From NCBI GenBank assembly GCA_002803225.1, contig NXFV01001653.1, forward strand, positions 1 through 40,751: DNA of 40,751 bases, read 5' to 3'. The translations under genes and the position numbers were made by a program. The notes beneath the pieces are model-generated. The model was not told the origin of the DNA. It searched no databases and worked only from the letters and a program-made list of their open reading frames with translations. Positions 21,853 to 32,741 of this stretch are shown one piece after another; position 1 is the first letter of the stretch; every line of letters begins with the position of its first letter. Source of the stretch: Gamarada debralockiae (lineage: Eukaryota; Ascomycota; Leotiomycetes; Helotiales; Hyphodiscaceae).

Positions 21853-24800
21853 CTAATAAGCCCCCGGCCTCTCACTGTAAGCAGGCATTGGCGCCAATTT
21901 TGGAGTCTTCATCCCAGTCAAAATCGGCTGACCGGCCGTGAGGTTAAAGCTCCCAAACCTCGCACCATCTTCCTGTTGCGCCCAGATCTCAACCGCAATC
22001 CAATTCGTGCCATAGTAATTCAATATCCCTTGCGGCACAGGAAAGCTATGCTGGGGCCCAAGATGATTAATGTATCTCCCGAACTGATATCCATTGACCC
22101 AAATCTGCGCGCGATAGAACAGAGTGGTGGTTTCCGTCTCATTGCCGATGTTGAAGGACAGCGGGATGTCGTAGCCTTTTGGGAGGTCCAGGTCAAAACT
22201 CGTGGACCAGAACCCCACACCTGCTTTCATGATTCCGGTTGTGGGACTTCCGGCTTGCCATGACGAACTGGGAGGACTGGGTTGTGTCCATCCCTGCCGT
22301 TCAGCGTACAACCCACCTTCGTTCAGAGGACCTCGATCTTTGTCAATGTACTGCTCGCCGCCAAGATTCCCAGTGAGCTTCCATGTGATGGCAGATTGGG
22401 GTCGCCCAGAAAGACTGTAGTCGAGAATTCCTCGAGGCTTCTTCATGAAGTCTTCCGCGACGTTGGGATCTTCCTCGATACCGCTGTTCTGAAGAACGAT
22501 TGTGAAGACGTAGGTTGATGAAGGGTTTAGCTTAGGAAGGGAGAAGGTCGAGTTCACGCTTGCGTTGGAGGTGCTGTCTGTCCCCACCCAAGATCCGATA
22601 TAAGTGCTGTTGAGCCAGGCAGACATGCCGTAGTTCGCACCGCCTTGGGTGGCGAGGAAGATTGAGGATTCGTTTCCTTCCGCTGTGAAGTGGCCGCGGA
22701 AGAGGAGCACTCCAACGTGGTAGCCGTAGTCGCTGCTGTAGAGTGAAGTAGGCGTCGTCAGGTTGCGTGGGTTGTTTGATGTGGTGTGATTTGCGGCTGT
22801 CCAAAGACTGATGTAATATGAGCACTTCCAACTTCACATGCCGAAGAAAACACTTACGAATCATCATACTCTGGCTGAATCTCTGGCAGATCATCAACGT
22901 ATTTCCACTCAAGCCTTTCTAAATCAGGAATCTCGACTGTCGGCTCAGTGTATTCAAGTGTAGATGACCAGTCTCCAGTTACAGAATCAATAGTATACGA
23001 CAACTCTACTCCGTTAAAGAAGAGCTTGGCGGTTGTGTTTGGTTGTCCAATGACTTTCAATGGTGCCGTAGTATTGAGATCTCCGGTGATGTAAAGGGAA
23101 TCGCTGTCAACGGCAATGTTCCTGATCAGGTACCCGGCTTCTACAATGACAGAAGTCGTGTTTCCAACATTGGCAGTGTAGTTTGCCCAGTAGTCAGAAC
23201 GTTCCAAGTCGTGGACCCAGTAATTGTACGCGGTGTTCCGATCGAGCAGATAGACATAGAGATTGCCAACCTTAACAACTTTGCGATCCGTTGATGTTTC
23301 CCAATTAATTATAGACGTTCCGTTTATCGTTTTCGTTGTCACTCCTGAGCCCTCAATAGCGGTAGCATTGGTTGGAGTGACTAAAGCCAGTTCATGGTTT
23401 TCCTTTGGACCTCCATAGACAATCAGTACCTTTTTGTCTCCAAAGTCTTTCCAAGTAAAGATCTCCGCAGATGAATATAGGAGATTCGTTCCGCCGAGAT
23501 CATAGTCTGTGACATGCCATTTCGAATCACGGCCACTGAGAATCAAACTTCCGCCAAGTTGAGGAATGGTCAGGTTCCCGAGACTGGTTGGCAAATTTAG
23601 GGTGTATTTGACTGCGGTGTTTTCTGTCCAGTCCCGATGCCTAAGAATATAGAAATTGGTGATGCTCCCATTTCCAAACAATGGCGTCGTTGTGATAGCC
23701 GCGGTATCGGTGTAAGTACCGTTCGTCAGATTCTGCACAGAAGCTGTGAGATATGCTGGAGACCCCCTCAAGAAATTTGCTTCAAGTTTGAGCTCATAGT
23801 ATTTCTCTCTGACAAGCATGCGGTTCTCTGGGACGGTGGATCCATAATCGTATGAGCTGGGTGAATGTTAGCAAACCACGCTCCTGAAACAGCTCACGGG
23901 TTAGGCGAATTACTTACGAATATGCTGGTGGGTAAGCGATATTAGCCCAGTTCGTGCCTCCAAACATCATGTAAAGATTCATGATGGTCACTCCAGCAGC
24001 AAAATTGTTTTTGTTGAACACTCTTTCCCACTCTTCATTGAAGAGTGCGGCACATGCTTCATAGCCCCATCCTATTAAATGGGTCAGCCTTCCATCATGT
24101 ACGAAAATCAATTGGTATTTACCTCCCCATGAATCGAAAGTCCCTCCTTGCCACTCCACAATCGCGTCTGGAGTTGAGGGACTGAGGTGGAGCTGTCGTT
24201 CATACCAGTAGTCAGGAAATCCCAAGTAGCTCAGGTGGTAAGTCCAGTTGTCAGTCTGCGAGCAGTCAAAGCCGAACGGGTAAGAATCGTGACCCCAAAT
24301 GTCCCAGTCACCTAACGTGCTGCCATTGATCTCTGAACCTGGTGCTAAAATTCCACCTTTGACGCTGGAATCGTTACTGATAAAAGGGACCAGGATGCCG
24401 GCCTTCCGATATTGATCTTGAACATTCTTGATGTAGATCGGATCTGGGAAGGGGTATGGATCGTCGGCAGCAACATCTTGCGAGTACTCATTCTCCGGTT
24501 GAACGAGGATGATCGGACCCCCATTGGTGATCTGGTACTTTGCAATAGCGGTGCCGACGTTGGCGATGTAGTTGCTTGTCCAGGCGAGGTAGTCCGGATC
24601 TCTCGTCCGAAGTTTACCTTTGAGGCGTTGGAACCAGCCTGGATATCCTCCTCCGCTGGACTCAGCGTTGATGTACGGGCCAGGGCGAGCAATCAAGTAG
24701 ATACCTGCTTCGGCAGCTGATTCAAAGAAGGCTTCCAGGGAAAAGATTCCGTCAGCTCGGTACACCCCTGGCTCACCTTCAAGGAGGGCCATGTCAATGT

Positions 24801-25115
24801 AGAAACTGACAGCACTGAACCCTGCGGCTTTAATCTTCTGGAAGATATCAAGCCATAGATCGGGAACAGGAAGTCGATATGCATGGAACTCTCCGCTGAA
24901 GACATAAATGCGTTGGCCATAGACCATCAATGAGTGCTCATCGTACGTCACCTGCAAAAAGGTCAGCTCTGCAGCATGAAAAGGGCGGGTTCACAAACAA
25001 TGTCTTGCAAGCCGTCAGATCCACGTTGAACCACAACGTTTGTTCCAGGAAGTGCTCGACTATGAACTACACCAAATAATGCCACAGTGGCGGAGAACAC
25101 AGGAAAGATTCTCAT
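21853..25115 (-). CDS. Secreted GH35 beta-galactosidase
   Basis: Extracellular enzyme removing terminal beta-D-galactose from galactosides and plant-wall galactans. Exons: 25115-24999, 24951-24123, 24071-23918, 23856-22858 and 22807-21853. Introns are 47, 51, 61 and 50 nt, all GT...AG. The total is 3,054 nt, or 1,017 residues, the usual size of fungal LacA-type enzymes. Exon 1 encodes a clear signal peptide (MRIFPVFSATVALFGVVHSRA). The GH35 catalytic barrel follows: acid/base Glu194 in QPENEY and nucleophile Glu305 in VEWQGG, with the Arg-Pro-Gly-Pro-Tyr-Ile-Asn-Ala-Glu motif at about 128-136. The later beta-galactosidase and jelly-roll regions extend to the C-terminus (residues FYRAQIWVNGYQFGRY). 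A Met replaces a usually conserved Trp at about residue 93. The frame is intact, so it is probably functional. It is divergent from the CDK gene across a 1.06-kb shared upstream region. Confidence 0.95.
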
Positions 25116-25181
25116 AGCGAACAGAGTCTTTTGTCGAGATCATACACTTGGCGTTGAACGGGCATACAGAGTCATGCTCAC

Positions 25182-25192
25182 TTTATATATAA
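25182..25192 (-). promoter_or_regulatory. TATA box of the beta-galactosidase gene
   Basis: On the minus strand the sequence reads TATATATAAAG, about 70 nt upstream of the ATG at 25115, a normal distance for a fungal core promoter. No other element in the region was assigned with confidence. Confidence 0.55.
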
Positions 25193-25794
25193 CTATTTAC
25201 AATTTAGTGACTGAACTTCGGACATTATTCTCGCGGTGCGAACGTTGTGTTACCCCACTTTTTAGCTGTCAAGTCAAACCATGAAATAAAACATCAACCC
25301 ACTATCAAGCGAACGCAGATCCCGGACCTCATCGTACGATGGACGCATCTTCTGTAGCAAGCTTTTGCATAAGATTGGAGTTGGTAACATGTGGAGAAAG
25401 TCTCTGGCAGACTTCATGACAGTCCCACTCATCCCGCAACGTTGTCGCCCGCATCCCAGGCATTTTCGCATTCTGGCGGATTCGCGACTCCCCTGTCTTC
25501 CCCATGTCTCACATACAAGCTTTGCGTCTTATTTCTGGGTGATGAAGAGGGGGAGGTTCTCAGTGGGCAATCTTGGCGCCGTTGATAATGTAGGTATTAT
25601 TACCTCGAAGTGGGGTCAGCCATGCTTTATCGATCTAGATGGAGGTCGCTGAAAGAAAGAAGACAAGTTCTCGGTTCAAACGGGTGTGGCGGGAAATTTC
25701 GAGGCGAGGTGGTCTGTGCTCAATCACGTTTTCGCCTCCTGCTTCATCGTCCTGCAGTAGTGGACTGCCAAGCCTTACCAAAAGCCTCCAGTAT

Positions 25795-25823
25795 AGGGGT
25801 TTCCGAGTACACATCTCAGCAAA
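25795..25823 (-). repeat. Perfect 29-nt antisense copy of CDK exon 2
   Basis: This segment is the exact reverse complement of 26881-26909 in the CDK gene, which encodes FAEMCTRKP. It lies about 350 nt upstream of the CDK start codon, in the region shared with the beta-galactosidase gene, and sequence on either side is unrelated. A 29-nt perfect match is not expected by chance in a 40-kb window. It is a displaced inverted duplicate. If transcribed in the CDK 5' leader it could pair with the coding region, but that is inference. Confidence 0.9.
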
Positions 25824-26141
25824 CAAATTAGCGAGCTTTTGCTTCTCACGCCGCCTTGGCGCCCGCGCCGTCGCCCCGCACCGTTGCCCCCGCGCCAGCC
25901 TATTTTTGTTTACATGTCGCAATATGCTGACCAGCTTTCTTCCACAACCACCACGACTCAATGTACAGAGGCATATTCGACAACCCTCGATTAATACGAC
26001 TTAGTATCGAGTCCAGCACAACCAATTTGTTTTTGGTTCGCAATCCAGATCCTGTTCTGCTCACCAGCATTTGCCCCTCCTTCACCGCCCCACCAAGCGT
26101 TGAGAAGCTGTGTCACTCTATTCATTAGTCCACCACACTCC

Positions 26142-26149
26142 TTTCGCGT
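26142..26149 (-). promoter_or_regulatory. Possible SBF/MBF-type cell-cycle box
   Basis: The plus strand reads TTTCGCGT, the reverse complement of ACGCGAAA. This combines the SCB (CRCGAAA) and MCB-like (ACGCG) cores used by yeast G1/S factors. It lies 25 nt before the CDK start codon, probably within the 5' leader, which is close for a promoter element. An eight-base match can arise by chance. Confidence 0.3.
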
Positions 26150-26173
26150 CCTACAAAACATCATATAATCATC

Positions 26174-27356
26174 ATGGAGAATTACCAGAAACTGGAGAAA
26201 ATCGGAGAAGGTTGGTACATCTCAATACAGGCCGGGTCGCGCTTCGATGAGTGTCCAGACACGTCTGACCCTATAAAGGTACATATGGTGTGGTATACAA
26301 AGCCCGCGATCTTCTCAATTCGGGACGCATCGTTGCTCTCAAGATGATCCGCCTCGAAGCCGAAGACGAGGGTGTCCCTAGTACCGCAATTCGCGAAATT
26401 TCTCTCCTTAAGGAAATGAACGACTCAAACATTGTCCGTCTCCTCAACATCGTACACTCTGATGGCCACAAACTATATCTCGTCGTCGAATTTATGGATC
26501 TCGATTTGAAGCGATACATGGAGGCCCTCCCAGTGTCTGATGGCGGACGAAGCAAATCTCTTCCTAAAGGATCTGGACCTGAACTGGGAAGACTCGGTTT
26601 GGGAGACGCAATGGTAAAGAAATTCATGAGTCAATTGTGCGAAGGCGTTCGATACTGTCACAGCCATCGCGTCCTGCATCGAGATCTCAAGCCGCAGAAT
26701 TTGTTGATCGATAGCGAAGGAAACCTTAAGCTAGCGGATTTTGGTCTTGCGCGCGCTTTCGGTGTCCCTCTTCGCACCTATACCCATGAAGTTGTTACTC
26801 TCTGGTACAGATCTCCAGAGATTCTACTTGGAGGTCGCCAGTACTCGACTGGTGTCGATATGTGGTCCGTAGGGTGTATCTTTGCTGAGATGTGTACTCG
26901 GAAACCCCTGTTCCCTGGCGATTCTGAAATCGATGAAATCTTCAAGATCTTCAAGTAAGTACACATCCGACTCATTCTTGCTCCTCCGCTGGTCCTTTAA
27001 GGGCCACTGCCATGATGGCCGGGCTATGTTACTTTGCCATAACACATGCTAACGTACCCAGGCTATTAGGCACTCCCACCGAGGACGACTGGCCCGGCGT
27101 CATGGACAAGACCTGCTTCCCCGACTTCAAATCCTCCTTTCCCAAATGGAAACGCGACTATCACAAGCCCCTCTGCACCAACCTCGACGATCACGGCCTC
27201 CACCTTCTTGAGTTGATGCTAGTCTACGATCCTACCGGCCGCATCTCTGCCAAGCAAGCCTGCATCCATCCCTACTTCGGAGAGGGAAGCGCTGCATACT
27301 CTAGTCGTGGTCTGGGTCCGACGTACAAGGGCGCCATCACGAATGGCTTTCAATGA
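26174..27356 (+). CDS. CDK1/cdc2-type cyclin-dependent kinase
   Basis: Serine/threonine kinase of the CDK1 (cdc2/NimX) class, which drives the cell cycle with cyclin partners. Exons: 26174-26210, 26279-26954 and 27062-27356. Introns are 68 and 107 nt with CTGAC and CTAAC branch-type sites. The product is 335 residues, slightly longer than typical. Seen in sequence: GEGTYG with the inhibitory sites Thr14 and Tyr15, catalytic Lys34, the cyclin-binding PSTAIRE helix at 46-52, HRDLKPQN at 146-153, DFG at 166-168, and the activation-loop Thr181 in YTHEV. All key residues are present. Differences from the usual sequence are Met35 after the catalytic Lys, where Lys is common, and extra residues in the segment before FPDFK. 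The ATG lies in a good context (atcATGG). It may be the main CDK1 gene or a second copy; one window cannot decide. Confidence 0.95.
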
Positions 27357-28263
27357 GCGTCTGTATGGACTGCCACTACTTCACAGTTGTAGTTACAGAG
27401 CACTAGGAAGATAAGAGATGAGAGATGAACACCCAACTTATATTACACTAGCAGTCTTAGGCTTCAGGATACACTAGGGCCGGAAAAGGAGGGGCAGATA
27501 TTAAATTCGGGCTACTTTGTTACTTTTTCGTGGCTGGGCATATTCTTGCTGCCACACATGTTTGTTTGTATACAGGGACAAGCAGGCGTGTTTGGTGTAT
27601 TGGTCAGATTATTTTCAGGCATGTATGTGTACACACTTATTGCTCTATGCAATGCATGTGCAATTTTTCGGTGCGATATCAGAAGGATACGAACACTACG
27701 AAATGAAAGTTTCAAATAGCATACAATTTAGGCTGTAAGAGATCCATCTAAAAAAGCTGTCCCAAAGAATTCGTTCTGGCTGAAGATGCTGTTTTTCATC
27801 GGACATATCACTTTCTGGATGATGTTAAAGCAGAGGATTCGCCATTCCTTGAGACCAAGCTGGGTACAGCTGATGGCCTTTTCAATTAATTCGAAAGCTT
27901 AGAGGAGCTTTACTTTTATAAATTCCCTGAACACTAGCGGCATTTCACGGGTCTCAGGCATCTTTCCCCGCCTCCATTATCTTATCTGCCGAGAAATTGA
28001 ATTAATACTCAAAACTTAGTAACGTTAACCCTTTCTCCATCCCAAGGAGAGAAATGATCTTCATTCTCGGTGCTGGAGAACCTAGAATACTGCAATACAT
28101 TCCCTATCAATAGTGCATCCATTTTTCTCTATTTCACTCCAGAAGCCTCTGATAATGTAAGTCAAGACTCTAAGGAATATAATATCCTCGCGAGTTCGCG
28201 ATAGAATAGAGCAAGTATTTGCTTTTCCAACTCCCATCATTTCAAGTCTCTGGCCGCAACGAA
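27357..28263. other. Intergenic region
   Basis: Contains the CDK 3' untranslated region and the upstream region of the dead fucosidase gene. No additional gene is supported; short frames on both strands lack domains. Confidence 0.5.
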
Positions 28264-30765
28264 ATGCATTTCACGTATCTTTTACATTTATTGATTCTCC
28301 AAACATGCAGTGTCGAAGCGTTGCTTGATCCAAAGAATGGCTAAAATAATGAGACAAGGTTGGCTACTCCAGTGGACATCTCCTTGTTCAACAACCGAGC
28401 TTTCGCTGCAGGATCCAAGAATGTAGACATGGATGGTTCAGGGGGTAAATCCAACTCCCTCAAAAACCCCTCCTTAAAACTAACGCGTTAAATCAGGTGG
28501 CTACCCCGCTGAATACATGTCTCCACCCCATTTCATATACCGCGGAGTCAACTTCACGTTCCCAACTTATCAGACATCCGGAAACGACAATATCTGAGTC
28601 TCCGGAGAGTCATCAATATCCCTCTAGAGAAGTACTTCAGAGCTCATATTCTCGCGGCAGCCGAGAGCGGATCTTTGACCGAAGGATTTGAACGCCACAT
28701 ATTCAGACGGGAGCATCGACTCAAGCCCAATTCCGGTCCCGGTGTAGTGGTACGACTACCTCTTCGGCGGCGACATCATCTTCCCATACTACTATACTGT
28801 GGTGGGGCAGAGCTCCCTAATCATGTGACTATCAGGCGTTTAGTTGTTCCGGTCCGAGGACCATTTGCGGCCACGATGGCCTTAGCTTAGACAACCAACT
28901 CTTCTCCTTCCTATTATTCTCCCTAGAGGTGATTCATCCACTGTTTGTCGTGCACTCCGACGGCACACCCCTATCCCGTTACAATACCGACGATGGAATT
29001 GATTTTAACAAGTCTATGATTTACTTAATTACTTCAAGCTCGACTCAAGGAAGGATCTGAGCTCGATCCAATTGCCCAACGTGGGTGGGCTTCACGTATT
29101 TTCTTTAAGCCTGTGGCCTGCAAAAGCAGGAAAACAGGTTGGGCTCGAGATTCAGTATGCAAGATCAACGCAGAAATGGGTGACTGGAAGGGACCAGATC
29201 CAGATTGTGAAGGTTATTGTCAACAATGTTGGGACGGAATGGGTGAGAGAATCCCGTGACAATATCTGTTGAGTCTGTAGGGTCCGAAACCGTGGTGCCT
29301 GCCAAGATCAAGGGACTGCGTCCAGGGGATTCCGAAAAAGTCACAGTAGGAGTCGCGAATACGGCTTCAACTCTTGGAAGTATAGGGCTAGCTAAAGTCA
29401 TCCTCTCTGGCAATGGGGTCAACGTAACGTACGACTTCAGTGCAACTTTCGGAATTGCGGAGTATGATGCAACGATTGAATCAGTATACTCTCACGAGAA
29501 CCCTGACTGGTTGGATGGTGTGAAGCATGGGATTTTCATCCACTGGGGTTTGTGCTCTATTCCTGGCTGGGGGAATATAGGGTCCAATGAGACTTATGCT
29601 GAGTGGTACGTATTTACGTATTCTCTAGCCTTCATCTAGACCCTACTTCCTAACAACGATGGCGGATATTGGTGGAACATGAACGCAGGATCTGATACAT
29701 CTGATTGTACTTACCAGTACAATCTCGAAGCCCACGGACCAAACCACGTCTATGATGACTTCATGAATGACTTCACGGCCAGCGCTTGGGATCTGAAAGG
29801 CTGGATAGATCTTTTCGCTGATTGCTGGTGCAAATTATTTCGTCCAGGTGACAAAACATCATGACTGCTGTACCTTATTCGACGTCGATTCGAACGTCAT
29901 ATCACGCACTTCTGTAGATCGAAACTTTGTACAGGTGACGATCCAGGTCGGACCCAGTTGAGACACTTGCTGACATTAACCAGGGAACTGTTCGAAGCCA
30001 CTGAAAAATACCGACCCCATCTCGATCGAGGCACCTGTTTCAGTCTACCCGTATGGTTCAACCCCGCGTACGGACCGTATAGCTTGGGTCGATGACTAGG
30101 AAGTCTGCTCCTCCTCCTTCGCCTCAACAAAGCCGCTTACGTCCTCCACAGGGAACGCAACAAATCTCTATACCAACAAAATGCTCCCTTACACAGGCTA
30201 CGGCCCCGTATCCGGCTTTCTCCAAGACATCATGCTCCCACAAATAACCGCCCTTGCCTCACTAGGAATGGATCCTTACTCATACGGCTATAATCGAGCC
30301 ACGCCCGTTTCGGGGTATATGAATGCGAGCAGTATCGTAACGAGTCTGATTGATATTGTAAGCATGGATGGGAATTTGATGTTGGATATTAGGCCGATGG
30401 GGAATGGGAATATTTTAGAAGTTAGGAGGAGGAACTTAAGAGAAGGGGGGAAGTGGATTAGGGGCCATGGAGAGGCGGCATTTAATACGACGTATTGGTT
30501 CTTCACGCAGGGTGAGGGGAGGTATGTGAGGTTCACCCAAACGTTGATACTTTTATATCCATTTGCTTGAGGAGCCGAACGGTACTGTTGTCATTGAATC
30601 TCCAATCCCACGTCTGCCGGGAGACAAGATCAAGACCGTTGGTGGGAACTCTCCTGGTACGATCGTCGCTTCGCGCTGCAGGGAAATGGGTCGTCGAAAA
30701 TAATTGTCCCAAGGGAGGTTGCACTGGTAGATCATATTGACTGGGTTTTCAAGATTACTTTTTGA
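28264..30765 (+). pseudogene. GH29-type alpha-L-fucosidase pseudogene
   Basis: Remnant of a secreted glycoside hydrolase of the fungal GH29 type. A signal-peptide-like start at 28264 (MHFTYLLHLLILQTCSVEA) is followed after a break by LFNNRAFAAGSKNVDMDG, a probable intron ending near 28497, and GYPAEYMSPPHF, GVNFTFPTYQTSGNDNI. At least four in-frame stops occur between 28590 and 28750. Later pieces include QVGLEIQYARSTQKW, a frameshift near 29257, the GH29 core KHGIFIHWGLCSIPGWG, then another shift before GANYFVQVTKHHD. After TGYGPVSGFLQD the text jumps directly to LGMDPYSYGYNRA (about 30260), so the stretch that should contain the catalytic Asp is missing. The tail returns in a shifted frame (GDKIKTVGGNSPGTIV) and ends at 30765 after WVFKITF. 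It is clearly non-functional. Confidence 0.88.
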
Positions 30766-31139
30766 AATAGAATGAAGGGTATTTGATTGGATCAAGCTAC
30801 ACCGCCTTGCACTGATTATCAATTTACTCAACAGATTTGGACCAAACCTTCAAGCTCTTCTGATTGATACAGCCAAGCTTTCTTAGGAGGTCAAACTATT
30901 GACCATTCCAAGTTACATGAAATTACCTGAGACCTTTCCCGAAGTTTTCGCGGCAACTTCGCGCACGTTGTTTCCGCATTCTCATTTTGGCTGAATAAGC
31001 CATTTTATTAGAGAGCGACCAAGGAAATCCACGGAAGTGAGTCTAGTCTACCGTTCGATTTTTCGCTAAGTATTGTTGCCAGCAGACGTCAAACGTCCTG
31101 AATGCTACACAGCTCTAAGTCTAATGCCCCAATCCCCCA

Positions 31140-32036
31140 TAACTTAGAGGCCACCTCCCTTGAATGAACAACATGTGGGTCTTAGGTATTATTGCCATTA
31201 GCGCTACCGTCGTAGTCCAAGTACCCCTGAATATGTTTGATAGGAAAATTCATGATCTCTGTTTCGTTGCCCATGACTCATACTCTGTGCATCCCTATAA
31301 CACCATCATTTAAGAGTGAAACAGGAGGAGTGAGCAAAATTCCACTTACCCATAACCATATGCTGTAAGATATGGCAGTGGATCATCCACACCTCTGTTT
31401 TCTTGAAAATGTCCGACAAGGCGATAACTCTTTCACCGTCATACTCAGACGGCCCCTTCCCGGCCCCTTCCATAATCAGTGGCCCTGCTGCGGTGACGGC
31501 TTGAAATCCAATGTGAGAATAATAGAAATAAGTTCCTGTATATCCTGAACAAATCTCTAGCTCGTAGTCAAAATAATGATTGGAGGGATGGGCCATTGTG
31601 ATGCGCTGGAGTCACATCACTGAATGAGGAGACAGCCACGCTCAGCCCGTGCCAATGCTACTCAGGTTCATTAGCTAATAAATTGCCTTCAGCCTGGTAG
31701 CAAAATGAGGCACCATGGTCAAAATTCTTATTATCCATATCATTGAAGGCCTTTATCCAGTAGACGCTCCCCTCGATTAAGCGAATTTCGGGCCTGGCGA
31801 GGCGCCATGATCAAAATAACCTCTGCCTTCGTGATACATGATTGAGTAAACGGCTGCTCAGTAATACGAAGAACAACATCTGGAGCGAAAGTCGAGACGT
31901 ATAGAATCAGTACTGTAGAACTGATAGATTTCTGAGCCGGTAAAATGAAAGAATCGAAAGTACTGAGTTTGGTGTTCAGCCCACCAACAACGTAAGTGTA
32001 ACTTGTTGGTATGAGTACCCTGATACTGTGATGCAT
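31140..32036 (-). pseudogene. Multicopper oxidase (laccase/ascorbate-oxidase-like) pseudogene
   Basis: Minus-strand remnant of an ascomycete multicopper oxidase, a secreted Cu enzyme oxidising phenols or ascorbate-like substrates. Pieces in order are FAPDVVLRITEQ (about 31890), a frameshift then RPEIRLIEGSVYWIKAFNDM, an apparent extra T and an intron before HWHGLS (about 31640), then HYFDYELEICSGYTGTYFYYSHIGFQAVTA in a shifted frame. The type-3 copper motif HSH is YSH. At about 31398 the N-terminal domain (DIFKKTE) is fused directly to the C-terminal copper motif WMIHCHILQHMVMG, so the middle of the protein is deleted. The final exon continues with a TGA at a Trp position (VMGNETEI follows), QGYLDYDGSANGN and a premature TAA. 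Only about a third of a normal 550-600-residue oxidase remains. Confidence 0.85.
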
Positions 32037-32184
32037 ACGACTCTAGTTAAAAATAGGTTCAGAAGTGCTTCGATTCAAAATCTCTGCCCTTCCCTACAAA
32101 GTTCAACCCTTTCTTATATCTATAGCTTGACTCTAGCTATCTGGCCAATCCCGACGGTCAGCCCCAGTGGTCAGCCTCGACAGC

Positions 32185-32328
32185 TGTCAGATGAAAACCT
32201 AGGCTGTTATTGGTTGCTATGGTGACGGTTGTTTATATGAATATGGGGTTCTGGCAACCCCATGATCCTTCCCTCCTTAGATATCAATACATACATGATT
32301 TTGTCTCACAATATCGTCTAATTCGACA
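32185..32328. mobile_element. Possible short LTR-like fragment
   Basis: The sequence runs from TGTCAGATG to TTCGACA, with TGTC/GACA ends. It contains TATA-like TTTATATGA and an 8-bp hairpin (ATGGGGTT-CTGGC-AACCCCAT, 32243-32263). The flanks ACAGC (32180-32184) and ACGGC (32329-32333) agree at four of five bases. This is weak evidence for a decayed LTR; a non-transposon origin is possible. Confidence 0.25.
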
Positions 32329-32369
32329 ACGGCCCATTCAGACGGTCAATCCCAACTATCAATCCTGAA

Positions 32370-32405
32370 CCCTAGATATCACCGTACTTTCTAGACCTAT
32401 CAACA
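32370..32405. repeat. 36-nt dispersed repeat, copy 2
   Basis: Same-orientation match to 21128-21163 with one mismatch. It lies 41 bp after the possible LTR-like fragment, which suggests the repeat derives from a transposon's internal region. Confidence 0.75.
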
Positions 32406-32494
32406 AGACCAAGAAAATCTGACGGGAAGGCAAGAACGAAACGATATTGCAGTACCGGTTGCTTTTTTCGAAGACAGAAATGGGGTGGTTCTAG

Positions 32495-32741
32495 TGGGAA
32501 GCAATTGGGCACAGCCGATGACCATTCTTCCGACGACCCTCCGAGCTACATTAATGCACCTACCCAAAGTAGCTTTGACTTTTTGCCCAATCTTGTCGAA
32601 TTTGACCCACACGACTTCGATCTGGGAGAATTGGTGAAGCAATTTCGCAATGAGAGATCCGCAATAGATGTCGTGAAAGAGGATCTGGTGCTCTATCGGA
32701 GGTATCTCGTGAAGCCAGTGGGGCTGCGAAAGAGGGAGTGA
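32495..32741 (+). CDS. Orphan open frame or exon, acidic helical protein
   Basis: An open frame without its own ATG reads ADDHSSDDPPSYINAP, LPNLVEFDPHDFDLGELV and KQFRNERSAIDVVKEDLVLYRR before a TGA at 32741. Composition and periodicity look like a real soluble protein: a disordered acidic, Pro-rich start, then an amphipathic helix. It could be a last exon beginning after the TAG acceptor at 32494, or a piece of a dead gene. No upstream exon was found, and the family is not recognised. Confidence 0.3.

Noticed and set aside
25635..26004. Overlapping plus and minus frames of 108-121 codons upstream of the CDK gene
   Set aside because: They share only the 29-nt antisense CDK fragment with a known gene. 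The rest has no family, and the GC-rich composition explains the length.
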